Origin: Adiantum capillus-veneris
Taxonomy: Eukaryota > Streptophyta > Polypodiopsida > Polypodiales > Pteridaceae
Assembly (NCBI GenBank): GCA_014529385.2
Contig: CM043947.1
Location: 129,136,391 to 129,200,390, forward strand
Direction of reading: 5' to 3'
DNA: 64,000 nt
Both the position numbers and the translations under genes were made by a program. Under the pieces are notes generated by a model that made no database searches, had not been told where the DNA came from, and saw only the letters and a program-made list of their open reading frames with translations. Position 1 is the first letter of the stretch, and every line of letters begins with the position of its first letter. Shown here in pieces: positions 44,023 through 55,377 of the stretch.

Positions 44023-46614
44023 ATGGATATCCTACCCGGAATGGCTGAGTCAGACAATGTCGATTGGGTGCACCTAGCGGCAACTATAGATACATGGGGA
44101 GCTAGAGGAACAACCTGGGTAACACCAGATGGGGAAGAGATACCACACATTGCACCAGTAAACATGTTAGGTGTAGCGCATGTAACATCCGATGATAAGA
44201 AAGAGGCGCACCTACTTGAGAGTGAAACCGATGATTCCTCAAAGGCTTCAAGCCAATACACATCAGAAACGGAATCTCAAGGAGAAATGGATTCAGAACC
44301 TGAAGAAACATCGAGTGAACCAAGTATAGAAACTGAACACTCAAGGCCTAGTACGACCATCTATGGTAATTTATATGAGAGTGAAGAAGATACAAGCGAA
44401 GACCTATCAGGCGAGTCGAGTTCAAACATTTACCAAAATCAAAATCTTAACAAGAAACAAAGGTCATATAAGAGACGACGATATCGAGCAAATGTGAGAG
44501 CTAGGATAAACAAGGAAAGATCTACTGCAGAATGGCTTAGCTATCTAGGGGCATGTGATGCTCATCGAAAGCTAGTAGACAATTGGGGTGAACATCTCCA
44601 GAGTGTCATGTGGTGCATCCCGCGACTCATTGACCTCGCTCAATTGAAGGTTACAGAGCCGAAATTGAGTCGAACTATTAGAAGACGTCAAAACCGAGAG
44701 TTAGCACAACAACAAAAGGAGGCAGAACTAAAAGAAAGGTCTCCGTCAGGACAAGATCCTGCTGACTTACATACGGCTCCTGAAAATTTTAAATCTTATA
44801 CCACGGGGGAGCGAAAGGTTGTGTATGCCAAAGCCCAACAAATACCTACCAATGGAAGCAGTGGAGTCTATGATGGTCCAGCGGTAGTTAAAGAGATAGA
44901 ATTAGCAGAACCAGGTGAGGAGTCTAAACCAGTCTTTATTGCTCAAGACCTTACCGAAACTGAAGAGGCTGTACTTAAGGAGATCCTCAAGGAATACAAG
45001 GATATCTTTGCTTGGACATATCATGACATGAAGGGCGTTCCACCTTCTGTGGTGCAACATACAATTCCCATAATCAACAATGCTAAACCTGTCCAGCAAC
45101 GACCCTATCCAATGAATCCTAAGTACGCCAAAATTGTACAAGAGGAGATTGAAAAACTTATCCAATGTGGATTCATATACCCTATTGAGCACTCAGAATG
45201 GGTTTCTCCAATAGTCATTGTGCCAAAAAAGAATGGGAAACTAAGAGTGTGCGTGGACCTCAAGAAAGTTAATGCAGCTACTAGGAGAGATCATTATCCC
45301 TTGCCATATTCAGAACATGTGCTTGAAAGAGTTGCGGGCAAGGAAGCTTATAGCTTTTTAGATGGGTACTCTGGTTACAATCAAATCACAATTGCATCAG
45401 AGGACGAAGATAAAACTGCTTTTATCACAGAGTTTGAAGTGTTTGCATTTCGTGTTATGGCTTTTGGCTTAACAAATGCCCCTGCTACATTCCAACGATT
45501 AATAAACACTGTGTTTAAAGAATTTCTAAGGGATTTTTGTGAAGCTTTCCTAGATGACCTTTGTGTTTATTCTTCTTGGGAGAAGCATTTGTTATATATA
45601 CGAAAAATATTTGAAAGGTGCGGATTTTATCACATCTCATTGAACCCTTTCAAATGCCAATTTTGGGTTAAGCATGGAGTCATTCTAGGGCATATAGTGT
45701 CCAAGAACGGGATATCCACAGATGAGAGTAAGATTAAAGCCATTGCCGATTTGCCACCACCTACGAACTATAAAGGAGTTCAAAGATTTATGGGCCATGT
45801 TGGTTATTATCGAAGGTTTATTTTAAACTTTGCCGAGATAGCGCGTCCATTGTACAAGCTTCTTATCGAGTTTCACTGGACGGACGAATGTCATCAATCT
45901 TATGAGTTATTAAAGAAGGCCCTAACAAGTGCTCCAATCTTGCGAACACCTGATTGGAATGTACCTTTTCATGTGCATATTGATGCATCAAATTTTGCTA
46001 TTGGGTGTGTTCTAACTCAACCAGGAGAACATAAATTGGACTACCCTATTAGCTTTTCAAGTCGGCAATTAAATGATGCCGAAATGAACTACACTACTAC
46101 AGAGCGCGAAGGTCTAGCTATGATTTACGCAGTAAAGAAATTTCGCTATTATCTTCTTGCTACCAAGTTTGTGTTTTATGTTGATCATCAAGCATTGCTA
46201 TATTTGGTAAACAAGCCGTGTTCCACAGGTCGAATTACACGATGGTTGTTAATTCTTCTTGAGTTTGACTTCACCGTTGTTGTGAGGCCTGGGAGGAAAC
46301 ATGTCATGGTGGATCATTTATCTCGTATCCCTAATGGCGAAGCTCCTACGGGGGTTGATGATGAGTTGCCTGATACTCCTTTGTTCATTGTTGAGACAAT
46401 GCCTGAATGGAGTGAAAAGATTGTTAACTTCTTAGTTAATGGTTTTCCACCCAAAGAACTACGAAAAGATATAGATCGAAAATTAATCAAGGAATGCGAA
46501 CCCTATTGCTTACTGGCTGGAAATATCTATAAGAGAGGAAAAGATGATGTTCTTAGACGTGTGCCCGGGAGGATGAGTATTTATATATTCTACAAGAGGC
46601 ACACATGGGCGTAG
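44023..46614 (+). pseudogene. Reverse transcriptase-RNase H ORF, element 7 (863 aa)
   Basis: Begins with an acidic Ser-rich linker (1-140) and a basic stretch (KKQRSYKRRRYRANVRARIN). RT motifs: SEWVSPIVIVPKKNGKLRVC, then VDLKKVNAATRRDHYPLPYS, YSFLDGYSGYNQITIASEDE, VMAFGLTNAPATFQRLI, and FLDD at residues 509-512. RNase H follows: FHVHIDASNFAIGCVLTQPG, FSSRQLNDAEMNYTTTEREG, YVDHQALLYLVNKPCSTGRI. The ORF ends in the tether. A one-base loss in a G run near 46571 shifts the frame into the integrase ORF, which overlaps by 10 bases. It would act in the particle to copy element RNA. Confidence 0.9.
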
Positions 46615-47714
46615 CTAGTTGTCACTTTTCAGGAAAGTTGACTGCCCAAAAGATCTTACAGTCGGGCTATTGGTGGCCCACTCTGTTTAAGGATGCATCA
46701 CTTTTTGCAAAGGGATGTGATGAATGCCAACGCTTCAAGAAGCCACAAAGAAGTGATAGGATGCCTCTACATCCCATCAAGGTAACCCAACCATTTGAAA
46801 AGTGGGGATTAGACTTTGTAGGACCGATTAGTCCGGCTGCACGTAACACACAATCACGATATATCATTGTGGCTACCGACTATGTAACCAAATGGGCTGA
46901 AGCAAAAGCAACACGAAAGTCGGATGCAAAAACAACAGGTAAGTTCCTCTTTGAGAACATTATCACACGTTTTGGATGCCCCTTTGAACTTGTGAGTGAC
47001 AATGGAACTCATTTTATAAATGAAGTAATAAAAGAACTCACATCAAACTTCATGATATCTCACCACAAGTCTACACCCTATTATCCCCAAGCAAATGGCC
47101 AAGCTGAGAGTACCAACAAAACTCTCATCTCCATTTTGACAAAGACAATTGAGGCTCATCGCACTGATTGGGACCTAAAGCTTACATCAGCTTTATGGGC
47201 TTATCGTACTGCGTATAAAGTTGCTATTAATTGCACACCGTTTAAGATGGTGTATGGCCAAGAAGCAGTTATGCCATGGGAGTTTGTCATTCCTAGTCTT
47301 CGAGTAGCTTCTCAAGAAGGTTGGGATGGTAACCCCTTAGTGGAGCGATTATATATCCTGGAAAGGCTAGATGAAGAGAGGCAATTAGCTGTGCCAAATG
47401 CTCTAGTGGAGAAGGATAGGAGAAAGAAGTGGTTTGATAGCCATTTAAAGGATAAAGACATCAAGGTTGGTGATAAAGTTCTTATGTACGGGGTACGTAA
47501 TGAAAAGAAGAAATTGAAATACGCTGGTAAGGGACCATATCGAGTGTGTGAAATTACCCCGCAAGGTACCATTCGTGTGGAGACTCTAGATGGAGTTGAA
47601 ACCATTGGATTCCTTAATGGGAGTAAATTCAAAAGATATTATGATCCTCTAAGCCAGGAAGAGTTGCAAGCCATCCATCAAAAGAAGGCTGCCAAGGAAC
47701 AAGCACAACTTTAA
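46565..47714 (+). pseudogene. Integrase, element 7 (369 aa ORF from 46605)
   Basis: The zinc-binding module shows LQEAHMGVASCHFSG and CDECQRFKKPQRSD. The catalytic triad is D70 (GLDFVGPI, codon 46812), D132 (VSDNGTHF, codon 46998) and E168 (NGQAESTNK, codon 47106), with the classic 35 residues between D132 and E168. Then SALWAYRTAYKVAINCTPF and a C-terminal domain with GDKVLMYGVRNEKKK, GPYRVCEITPQG. No chromodomain. It ends at a TAA (47712-47714) after KKAAKEQAQL. The same frame is open on both sides of this TAA. Confidence 0.92.
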
Positions 47715-48503
47715 AAAATCCAAGCAAGAGTTGAGGCTCGAGAACGACAACAACGTCTTAGACGCCAACGAGAGGCTAATCTGGGAATCACGCAAGCATT
47801 TTTCAAGGACACAGATGACGACTCATTAGAATCTGAGCCACCGCTACGATACCCAATTGAGCTAAGTAGCCCCTATGGGAAAGTACTATACAATGCCTTA
47901 TTAGATACGGGAGCTAAACACAATTTGTTGTCCTATGGAGTTTGGTGTCAATTAGGGAAACCGACCCTATCCCCAAGTACAATGCAAGTCAAGGGCATTA
48001 ATAAAAAGAAAACTGCTATTCTTGGAGTCCTTCAGACCCCTGTTGTCTATGACAATGGAATCATAGTGCAGAGGTTTCTAGTCATGCCCGCGGGAGCTAT
48101 GGAAGGCAACATAAACCTGGGACGCACGTGGATGTTGGCAACCAAATGTACTATTGATTGGGATACTGGTAGTGTCACGACGCAACCACCGACTTTTACC
48201 CCTATCATTCAAGCAAAGTCACCTACGTTGCAAACTCTAGCAAAGTTGAAGGATAGCCAACATTCACAAGCCAATGTGGTTAACTCGTCTTTGCCGGCTA
48301 CCCATGAACCTAGCACTTCAACAATTGTAGTTGCAGCAAGCAGTAATATTGCAAGTACTCAACCTGCACGACCTAAGAGTACATATCAATGGGTCCCCAA
48401 GGCCTTACTTCCAACTACCTCAACCCTTCCATCCATTCCAAGAAAAAATTTCCGCGGAAAACCAAGAGCGCGCCCTAGGAGAGTCAAGACCAAATCACGA
48501 TAG
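47715..48503 (+). pseudogene. Second retropepsin-like domain downstream of integrase, element 7
   Basis: In the integrase frame, directly after the single TAA. First a basic, Arg/Gln-rich helix (ARVEARERQQRLRRQREANL), then SSPYGKVLYNALLDTGAKHN with a canonical D-T-G (codons 47904-47912). Then VKGINKKKTAILGVL, FLVMPAGAMEGNINLGRTWM (48062-48135) and DWDTGSV. The D-T-G plus the later LGR-T-W motif fits a retropepsin fold of about 110 residues. After it a Ser/Thr/Pro-rich tail ends with a basic stretch (RKNFRGKPRARPRRVKTKSR). Its twin lies in element 1 at 4298. It could be an extra Pol protease made by readthrough of the UAA, or a domain with another role. Confidence 0.72.
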
Positions 48504-49045
48504 ATTCCAAAACAACTATTAGAAGCCCAAGGCTACTATGATGGAAATGAGCAAATTTGGGTACCTAAACGTAAAATGTGTCCTTCCCTATCGACAACAA
48601 ACCCATATGAGTCAAACAGTGTAACGCTAAAGCCAATGGCAGACCGTGGGAAGGGAAAGATCACAGAATGCTACACACCTAGTCTAGAGCTAGTTTGGGC
48701 TCCAAGGCAAAACCAATTTATTCCACCTAGCTCAGGAAGGGGGGAGTTCCATGAAGCTTCTAGCTCCTCATGTAATACATCCATAGAGGTAAAAGCTTCT
48801 ACACAGCCTCCATCTATAGTAGTGGACCTCCATGAAGCTACAAAAGAATCCACACCTCCCAGTGTTCAAGAATCACCTGATGAACCACTTCAAGTTCGAT
48901 CCTGGGAGAGTACCTTACCACCCTTGCAACTTGATGAGGCACCTAGGGTAATAGAAAACTACTTGCAAAAATCCTCACCTATTACCAACTGGAACAATTG
49001 GTTTCAAAGGGTGACGACATCATTTCAAACGGTATGATCTACCCA
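48504..49045 (+). pseudogene. Conserved 3' tail ORF remains, element 7
   Basis: Open 48576-49037 and in part before it: QIWVPKRKM, LELVWAPRQNQFIPPSSG, TNWNNWFQRVTTSFQTV. The two W-x-P-[KR] motifs have counterparts in element 1 (about 4735 and 4830). Ser/Thr/Pro-rich, no known domain. It might be a further cleaved part of the polyprotein. Confidence 0.5.
48734..48746 (+). other. Internal polypurine tract, element 7
   Basis: aggaaggggggag. Shares the 11-base core with the PPT at the 3' LTR. Confidence 0.6.
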
Positions 49046-49058
49046 AGGAAGGGGGGAG
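49046..49058 (+). other. Second internal polypurine tract, element 7
   Basis: aggaaggggggag, directly followed by 'tgtttgtgg'. Shares the 11-base core with the PPT at 51065. An equivalent tract lies at 14072 in the element 1 continuation. Confidence 0.65.
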
Positions 49059-49137
49059 TGTTTGTGGACATCCATCATTCACTTGCTTCCCTCTCAACCT
49101 TTCTCCCTAACCTCTTAATCTCCAATCTTAGGGAATG

Positions 49138-49147
49138 TATATATAAA
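49138..49147 (+). promoter_or_regulatory. Possible internal TATA box, element 7
   Basis: TATATATAAA, 80 bp after the internal polypurine tract and about 220 bp before the start of the 49359-49706 ORF. It could drive a separate transcript. No experimental support. Confidence 0.4.
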
Positions 49148-49358
49148 GCCTTATACTCACAAAAACAAGATAAAAAAGTAAAAGAGCAAGAGCCATAACA
49201 CAAATCATAAAAACAAATTATGCACAAGAACACGACCCTTGTAATATTTGCACTCTAACCATCATCTATTTGCGTGTACAGATATGGCTAGTACGCTAGA
49301 GTCATCCACTCCTGCCTTGGGTGAGAGGTACCCTCGTTAATTTTCACAAATATTTCAC

Positions 49359-49706
49359 ATGGTCTTTCGAGTGCTTGCATGTGAATGGGATTTGATAGGT
49401 ACGCTAGCATGTGAGAGGAATTTTGAGGAGTTAGAATGGCTGATACGTCTCTTGACCACGTCTGATCCATACTTAGTAGAGAGCGTTTCTCCCATTGCAC
49501 AAGCCTACCCTTTTGAACAAGATGACTATAGGCGTCTAGTGACCTTCTTAGTAAACATGGGCACCTATGATGAAGAAGAAAATTTACAGGACTACACGGA
49601 TGGCACGTATGGTCTCATGGATGATGACTTTGTTTATCTCGACGACGAGGATAGGGGTTTAGCCTTAGGGTTTCCCCCCAACCTCTACAATATCCTATTC
49701 CCTTGA
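49359..49706 (+). CDS. Small 3' ORF of element 7 (115 aa), unknown
   Basis: ATG at 49359 (MVFRVLACEWDLIGTLACER), acidic in its second half (YDEEENLQDYTDGTYGLMDD). No membrane segment, signal peptide or known motif. It lies in the 3' region where Athila-like elements often carry an envelope-like ORF, but nothing envelope-like is visible. No counterpart of it is identified in element 1. It may be spurious. Confidence 0.35.
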   Translation: MVFRVLACEWDLIGTLACERNFEELEWLIRLLTTSDPYLVESVSPIAQAYPFEQDDYRRLVTFLVNMGTYDEEENLQDYTDGTYGLMDDDFVYLDDEDRGLALGFPPNLYNILFP

Positions 49707-51064
49707 CTCTCTAGGGGGAGTGCAAATAATAAGGTTAGGGTTCCTTATGTTTTTTGTTGTGTTCAATAAGTGTTGGTACCTTTTCCCACTAATGTGCCTC
49801 CTGGAGGTATTCCTTTTGTTTCCTAGTGTGTACAGGAGCGTGTTGCTATTGATAGGATTTGGACCTTCATGGAATTTTTATCTCGACTCACTCTTCAAAT
49901 CAAGTGCGACCATCGACACAAACAGGTGTTTCTTGTCCATTAGCATTGCCCCTTATCTTTTTTGCATCTATGATTGTCTGCTTTAATTGTGATTGGTAGC
50001 AAAATATTCACCGCATTTGCTTAGTATCAAACATTTAATTCAATGTAATTTTTTGTCATAATCACTTGTCTAGGTTTAAAAATCAAGCAGTCCGACTAAG
50101 CTAGTTTGACCAAGTTAGGTGTTAGAGATCTTCTCTTAATACCATGGGGAATGCCTTCCTCATAATCAATGGTTACTTAGGTTCTTAATCCGATTTAGGC
50201 AGCATTGTGTGAAATGTACTAGAGATTCTAGTGGGATTGACCCTATTGACCTTTCGCTTAAGTATTATAAAGGGAGTTTACTAGTGTGATGAGCCTGGGG
50301 AGGTGTATCAGTGTTATATGACCCCCCAAAGTTACAAAATTAAAATGTTGAAAATGAACAAACAAAAAATCAAAGTGCCACACTGTAAAATCTTAAGCTG
50401 GAAGAGAAATCTCAGCTTGATTTGGTACTTCACTCACATGTATTGCCTATGGTACTAGATCCCTAGAGGTTCCCAGTATGGGCGCTTTTCCTTGAAAAGC
50501 AAAAAACCCAAGGCATCCAAAATAAGCACACACATCAAATTGAATCACTGTGAAAAGACTTTGGGGGGTCAAAGAACAGGTAATCAGTCAGGCGATGATT
50601 TCATGAGAAATTCCTTTTATCGTAGCTTAACTACAAGGTCCTCTAGGTATAGCCTCTAGTCAGCCCTCGAACATGAAATACTCAGCTCTCGCGATTAAAT
50701 AACTTAATTAACCAGAGAAAATTAAGAAGCTTACCCATGGTATTAATAGTCGACTTCTAATGCCTTTCGATCGTTAAATTAGCGACCCCAGACTTGTTTA
50801 ATTTTTTATCTTTACATCTGTTTATGCATTTGATTACATTGCAATTTAATGCTTATTGCTGACAAATTGTTTAAAATTCTGTTACCAATCAATTGTCTGC
50901 CTAAAATTGCATATGCTTTTTAATTGCTTATAAGAATGCAATTACTGTGCAATGTTGTTTGATTTTGCAGTGACTAATGAAGGCTAAGGAAATTCATCTC
51001 AAATGATCTTCCACCTCGACGAACGAGCTTCAACTCAATAGCTTTCGAGGACGGAATCTACATC
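49707..51064 (+). other. 3' non-coding region of element 7
   Basis: No convincing gene. The last 650 bp (from 50428) are conserved in the truncated copy at 29281-29921. Confidence 0.7.
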
Positions 51065-51075
51065 AGGAAGGGGGG
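51065..51075 (+). other. Polypurine tract of element 7
   Basis: aggaagggggg ends two bases before the 3' LTR, the usual plus-strand primer. Confidence 0.9.
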
Positions 51076-51077
51076 CA

Positions 51078-51658
51078 TGTTAACCCTCACGGCTCACGGA
51101 CACCCCATCACCTACGACGGACGTGTATTATGTATTTGGTAGAGTCAGGTATCGGGCTTGTCGGAATAATAGGAAAAGAGTAAGAGTGATCGCCGATGAG
51201 AGGCGCACTCTAAGTGGGACATTCAAGGGATTAGTTGGCTAAGCATGGGCGCCCAAGTGTGAATGGAGTGAGCTCATATAAAATCCAACTAAACCTAAAA
51301 TTCACTCATTCTCTCATTTGTGCAATAGAAGAGTGCTCTTGCTCCATCTCCATCTCCATCTTCTTCTTCTTCACCTCCTTGTGTGTGTGTGTGTGTATGT
51401 GAGAGAGAGAGAGAGAGAGAGCGCGATCGAGCATTGCGACGGCACGACGGCGGTGAAGCGGTTGAGCGCGACGTAGCGGCGTCTCCTTCTTCTTCGCGGC
51501 GAGGAATCCTCCACGGCAGGAGCATAGAGCGGTGAGTGACACACCATTGCCCTCTTTTGAGCTTACTAGTTAAGCTAGTTGTGTGCTTGGAGCCGTCTAT
51601 GGCTCGCACACAGTGTTAGGCAAGGCCCTTGCTTCGACAGTGCGGCAAGGAGCGCACA
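51078..51658 (+). repeat. 3' LTR of element 7
   Basis: 581 bp, begins tgttaaccctcac, ends gcgcaca, TATAAAA at 51277-51283. Matches 37822-38398 apart from about 15 substitutions and a few short indels. Confidence 0.95.
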
Positions 51659-51663
51659 GACTG
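51659..51663. other. Target site duplication (right) of element 7
   Basis: gactg, identical to 37817-37821. Confidence 0.92.
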
Positions 51664-52900
51664 CATGTCCAAATCCTCCACCCAACCTCCCTTTTATAGC
51701 CTCTTGGCTCTAGGATCCCTTCCCATTGGCATCCGGCCCTTGGCCAAGTCCCTGACCTCCAGGGTTGTTGCCCTTGGCACGAAATTAGTCCTCCCTTGGA
51801 GAAGCGTTTTCGTCCTTGAAAACAAGAGTGATGATATACTAATGTTTTCCACAGTGGAATCCGTCATGGATCCAATTGGTTCCTTGACCGGAACACAGTT
51901 CAGTAGGAGCTTCAATGAAACCAAGAGTAACATCTTTAGTTTCCACCTTGTTGTCCATTTGCAACCATTTGATTGTACCGGTTGTTGCTATCCAATCATA
52001 GTGTGTAGACTCCATTTAGAACGCACATGAGCATGCTAAATGAGTTATCACAACAAAGTTGTACCGGAAAGAATACCTCTTTTCACTTTCCATGAAAGTA
52101 TCTTGTTGACATAACTCATCCGCCAAGTTTAAGTCCTTGACTTGTTCTCAAACCTCATTAGTAAACAACCCCACCATAACTAGTGTTCAAGGTTGAGAAT
52201 CTAACTTATACATGAAGAGACTAAACCTAGTCGCAAACATGCTGTAACTTATGGTAAACAAACGCCAACTAGAGCAATAAATGCTTACTAATTGGATTTC
52301 CGGGTGCTAACATACCCACTTTGCATATCCTTTAGAACAAGATTATACTTTGTAATCTGTCTATCTCCTTGGATAACTGACAGTATTGAGGTGTTTTCCC
52401 CCACAATTTACAGACAGTCTTCCCAGTTGACTAGTAAACGGGGATCACAAATATCGTACAACATTGCTGAGGAATCAACAATGTCTTTATTAACCATCGT
52501 GGTTAGCTTGAAAGATCCACAAGCACCCAAACCAAGCCATGACCTCTATTGGTGATTGGTAGACCCAAAAGTAATCTCATAGAGATACTGCACATCGAGT
52601 GCAAAATCCTTCATAAGCAATGGACATGATGAATATGCATCCCACTCCAAATCAGCCTTTGCTAAACACTAGGGCCCATAACACCTAGTGTGCATGCATT
52701 TAGCAAAAACCAGATCTGGACCTGTATATCCATGATTATCTTTGCCAATACTTATAGAGAATGTGATGCTCGTATCACACATTAAAGAGGAATGTAAATA
52801 GTTCAAAAAAGAACCTAAATACTGTATAATGCAATCATTTGCTAGCCTTGCTAAAACATTTGAACCATAATAGAAGATGAAACATTAATCACTTCTAGGA
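51664..52900 (-). pseudogene. Minus-strand retroelement relic (left copy of a diverged duplicated segment)
   Basis: Aligns in blocks with 62640-63990. On the minus strand both copies carry the remains of a coding stretch ending LGFIEAP or LGFIEPP and then DENASPR, followed by a purine-rich run and LTR-like sequence. That resembles the 3' end of a Ty3/gypsy Pol next to its PPT. Too decayed to name. Element 7 inserted at its left edge. Confidence 0.5.
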
Positions 52901-54667
52901 ACAAACAATGAAACTTTTTCATTAACAACTTAGAGCCTTGTTATATGTATAAACAACCATCTGTAATGATTTTTAGCGGTACTTGTACCTAAACAAGTCA
53001 TTCTAAGTATGCGACAATTTTTGCCCACCAAAATTTCTCTTGATACGTCGTGCGGAAAATGGTCTAGAAAACATATTTGACCAGCACCTAGCGTCTTTGT
53101 CGTGACACATACTTTAAATAGTGGGCGCCAGTGTCAGTCTGAGAGATTCATATTCGCCACATGTGGAATATGTCTCAACTAAGGATGTCTGAAAAAAGAA
53201 CATCCTACAAGTACAAGATGTACTTGTGTGTGGAGGTAACTGCAAACCCCGGGGAGGTCCCCTAAGAAAAATGTAACCTATCACGTGAGTTCAACAGAAG
53301 GGTATTTAAAGTTCTTGAAACTTACAGAAATATATATACAGAAGGACGTTATTTTTTCAAATTTGAAAAACACTTACAGATTTTAAAAGAAAAGGGTACA
53401 TTATATTCCTTTAAAAATTCACAGATAAGGGATTTTACAAACATGTCTTGAACGCACGTGATATGGTAGTTTTACACATAGTGAACCCCCTGAGCTGCAA
53501 ACACTCTATGATGGGAGTGAGAGCGACCCTCATTAGCCTTGCTCCACACTAGCTAAACCGAACTCCTTGAGTCCCTAGATCATGTTGTATCCCATGTGAC
53601 AACATGTGCCAAATAAACCCTACAAGTGGGTTGAGAACTCCATAATGCAGGAACTTATGTTGGACACTACAGACCAAACTGCTTGGCTCTTAGATGACCA
53701 TGTCATTTCTCTTAAAAGCAAAAATGGATGAAAACATAGTTCATGCATTCTACATGGAAAAGCAATAAAAAAGAAACAAAACCAAATCAGATGCGTACCT
53801 GAAGGTTGAACATAGTGTTCACTTATCCGTAGCGAAAGGCACCTGCCCAAATTTCTCGATTGCCAAGGCCTGGGAGTGCTAACTAAAAATTAGTGGGGTG
53901 CAAGTAGTATTGCACATGTAACCGTGGGTGTTGCCTTTGCAATCCTAACCCCTCGGTTAAAATCCACATTGTAGGGAAAATGCTCAACTAGCAACCAACA
54001 GTATCTGAATTCAACTGTGGAATTTGAAATCATCCACGACCCCTTGGAAGCTTATGGACTTCTTTTCTTGAAAGTGAAAGTGTGATGGGTCCAATAATTG
54101 ACCATTAACTCTATAGTAAGTGATTGAGTAATCACGAGATGGGTCTTACCCCAAAATGGTATTCGTATAGACACTCTAAGTGCTATAGAAGATCCACTCA
54201 AGTTAGAATCGTATTCATCATTGGACTTGCTCTAGATCCAAAAATCCATAATCCTGGGTTTTTGCGAACAGCCGTGCTGTCCAAAATGCGTGCTCCATCT
54301 ATACACCTTAGTAGAGAGAAGCCTTTACGAGTTTAAGTCTTTCAAAAACTCAATTTGATCTTCACGTTGAACGTATAGAGTACAAAAATAATACCCAAAA
54401 AATCAGTAATGGCATGACTCTTGCTTGTCCATTAAAATCAATGGGTACTCAACTGAATAGAGTTGGTCGATCTTGAAAGCAATCACTGATGGATTACAAA
54501 ATAATGGCTCTTAGCCATTCCAAAAGAGGTGGAAATAGATGGGTTGTGGCCCTACCTTTTGGCGCTTAGCCCTTCTAGTTAACTCTGAGCCCTTCCTATT
54601 ACTGTATTGACATAGAAAGATGTCAATAAAATCATGCCTAGTTTCACCTGACCCGCATAGAAGTTGG

Positions 54668-54673
54668 ATGGAA

Positions 54674-54728
<55 letters not shown>
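54668..54728. repeat. (GA)n microsatellite
   Basis: About 60 bp of GA dinucleotides with one interruption (gcga near 54693). Confidence 0.93.
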
Positions 54729-54731
<3 letters not shown>

Positions 54732-55148
54732 TTGGGCTGAGAAAAACGTCTTATTTGAATGTGTTTTATGCCCCTTTCATGTGATCCAGTGCAGACCATG
54801 TTTGTTGCTTAGCTTATCCTATAAGCGTACAACAATGTACTTGTACCACACCCACGTAGAGAGAGGTACCATAAGTCACATCTTGACTGACTTACCTTGT
54901 ATGTGATCGTGAATGTATCGGGGTGAATTTAAATACGGAACTTTGCCTCTGAATAAGCATAAAAATTATTTTTATATATTAGTCACTTAACTTCTCCTTG
55001 ACAGAGGAGTTAGTGTTATATCAAAAGCATTAACAGTACTGCGGTAAAAGTTTTTTCTACCACACAGGCATGTCATGCATGCTGAGGTGTTTCCCTTGGA
55101 GACAACGACAGTCTCAACCATGTGATCCCCTGGTATACGTGCCTTGCA

Positions 55149-55153
55149 CAATT
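55149..55153. other. Target site duplication (left) of element 8
   Basis: caatt, identical to 60722-60726. Confidence 0.93.
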
Positions 55154-55311
55154 TGTTAAGTATGGAGCCCGATTTATCCTTGTAATTTTCAGTGGTAAAA
55201 GCGCACATTTGTAAGGCCCCCATTATGAGGAGAAGCCATCGTGCGTGAAGGAAAATCACTCACCGGAAACCAAAATTTTCACGGACAAGAATCAGGGGCA
55301 ACTTTAAAGGC

Positions 55312-55344
55312 CTCGGGGGCGGAGGCCCCCGAGACTTTTTTTTT
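55312..55344 (+). other. GC-rich hairpin followed by T9 in the element 8 LTR
   Basis: ctcgggggc, 4-base loop, gcccccgag (55312-55333), then nine T (55336-55344). Conserved in the 3' LTR at 60091-60123. Lies upstream of the TATA box, so in U3. Role unknown; a bacterial-type terminator is not expected to act on plant Pol II. Confidence 0.85.
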
Positions 55345-55377
55345 CGCCGGAATATTCTTTTTCGCCAGAATATTATG

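Larger units (their letters stand above)
37822..51658 (+). mobile_element. Element 7: 13.8-kb Athila/Tat-like Ty3 retrotransposon
   Basis: Complete structure: LTRs at 37822-38398 and 51078-51658, tRNA-Asp-type primer-binding site (38403), gag, protease, RT-RNase H, integrase, a second retropepsin-like domain, a 2-kb 3' region and PPT (51065). The 5-bp duplication gactg flanks it. LTRs differ at roughly 15 positions (2-3%). Gag-pol is split by several frameshifts and stops, so this copy is inactive. The tRNA-Asp primer and RT type suggest the Athila/Tat side of Ty3/gypsy rather than the chromoviruses. Confidence 0.94.
52901..55153. other. Unassigned sequence
   Basis: No gene recognised. An interrupted GA microsatellite lies at about 54668-54728. 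Confidence 0.6.

Noticed and set aside
49359-49706. Envelope-like protein in element 7
   Set aside because: The position would fit, but the ORF has no signal peptide, membrane segment or coiled coil, so I list it only as an unknown ORF.
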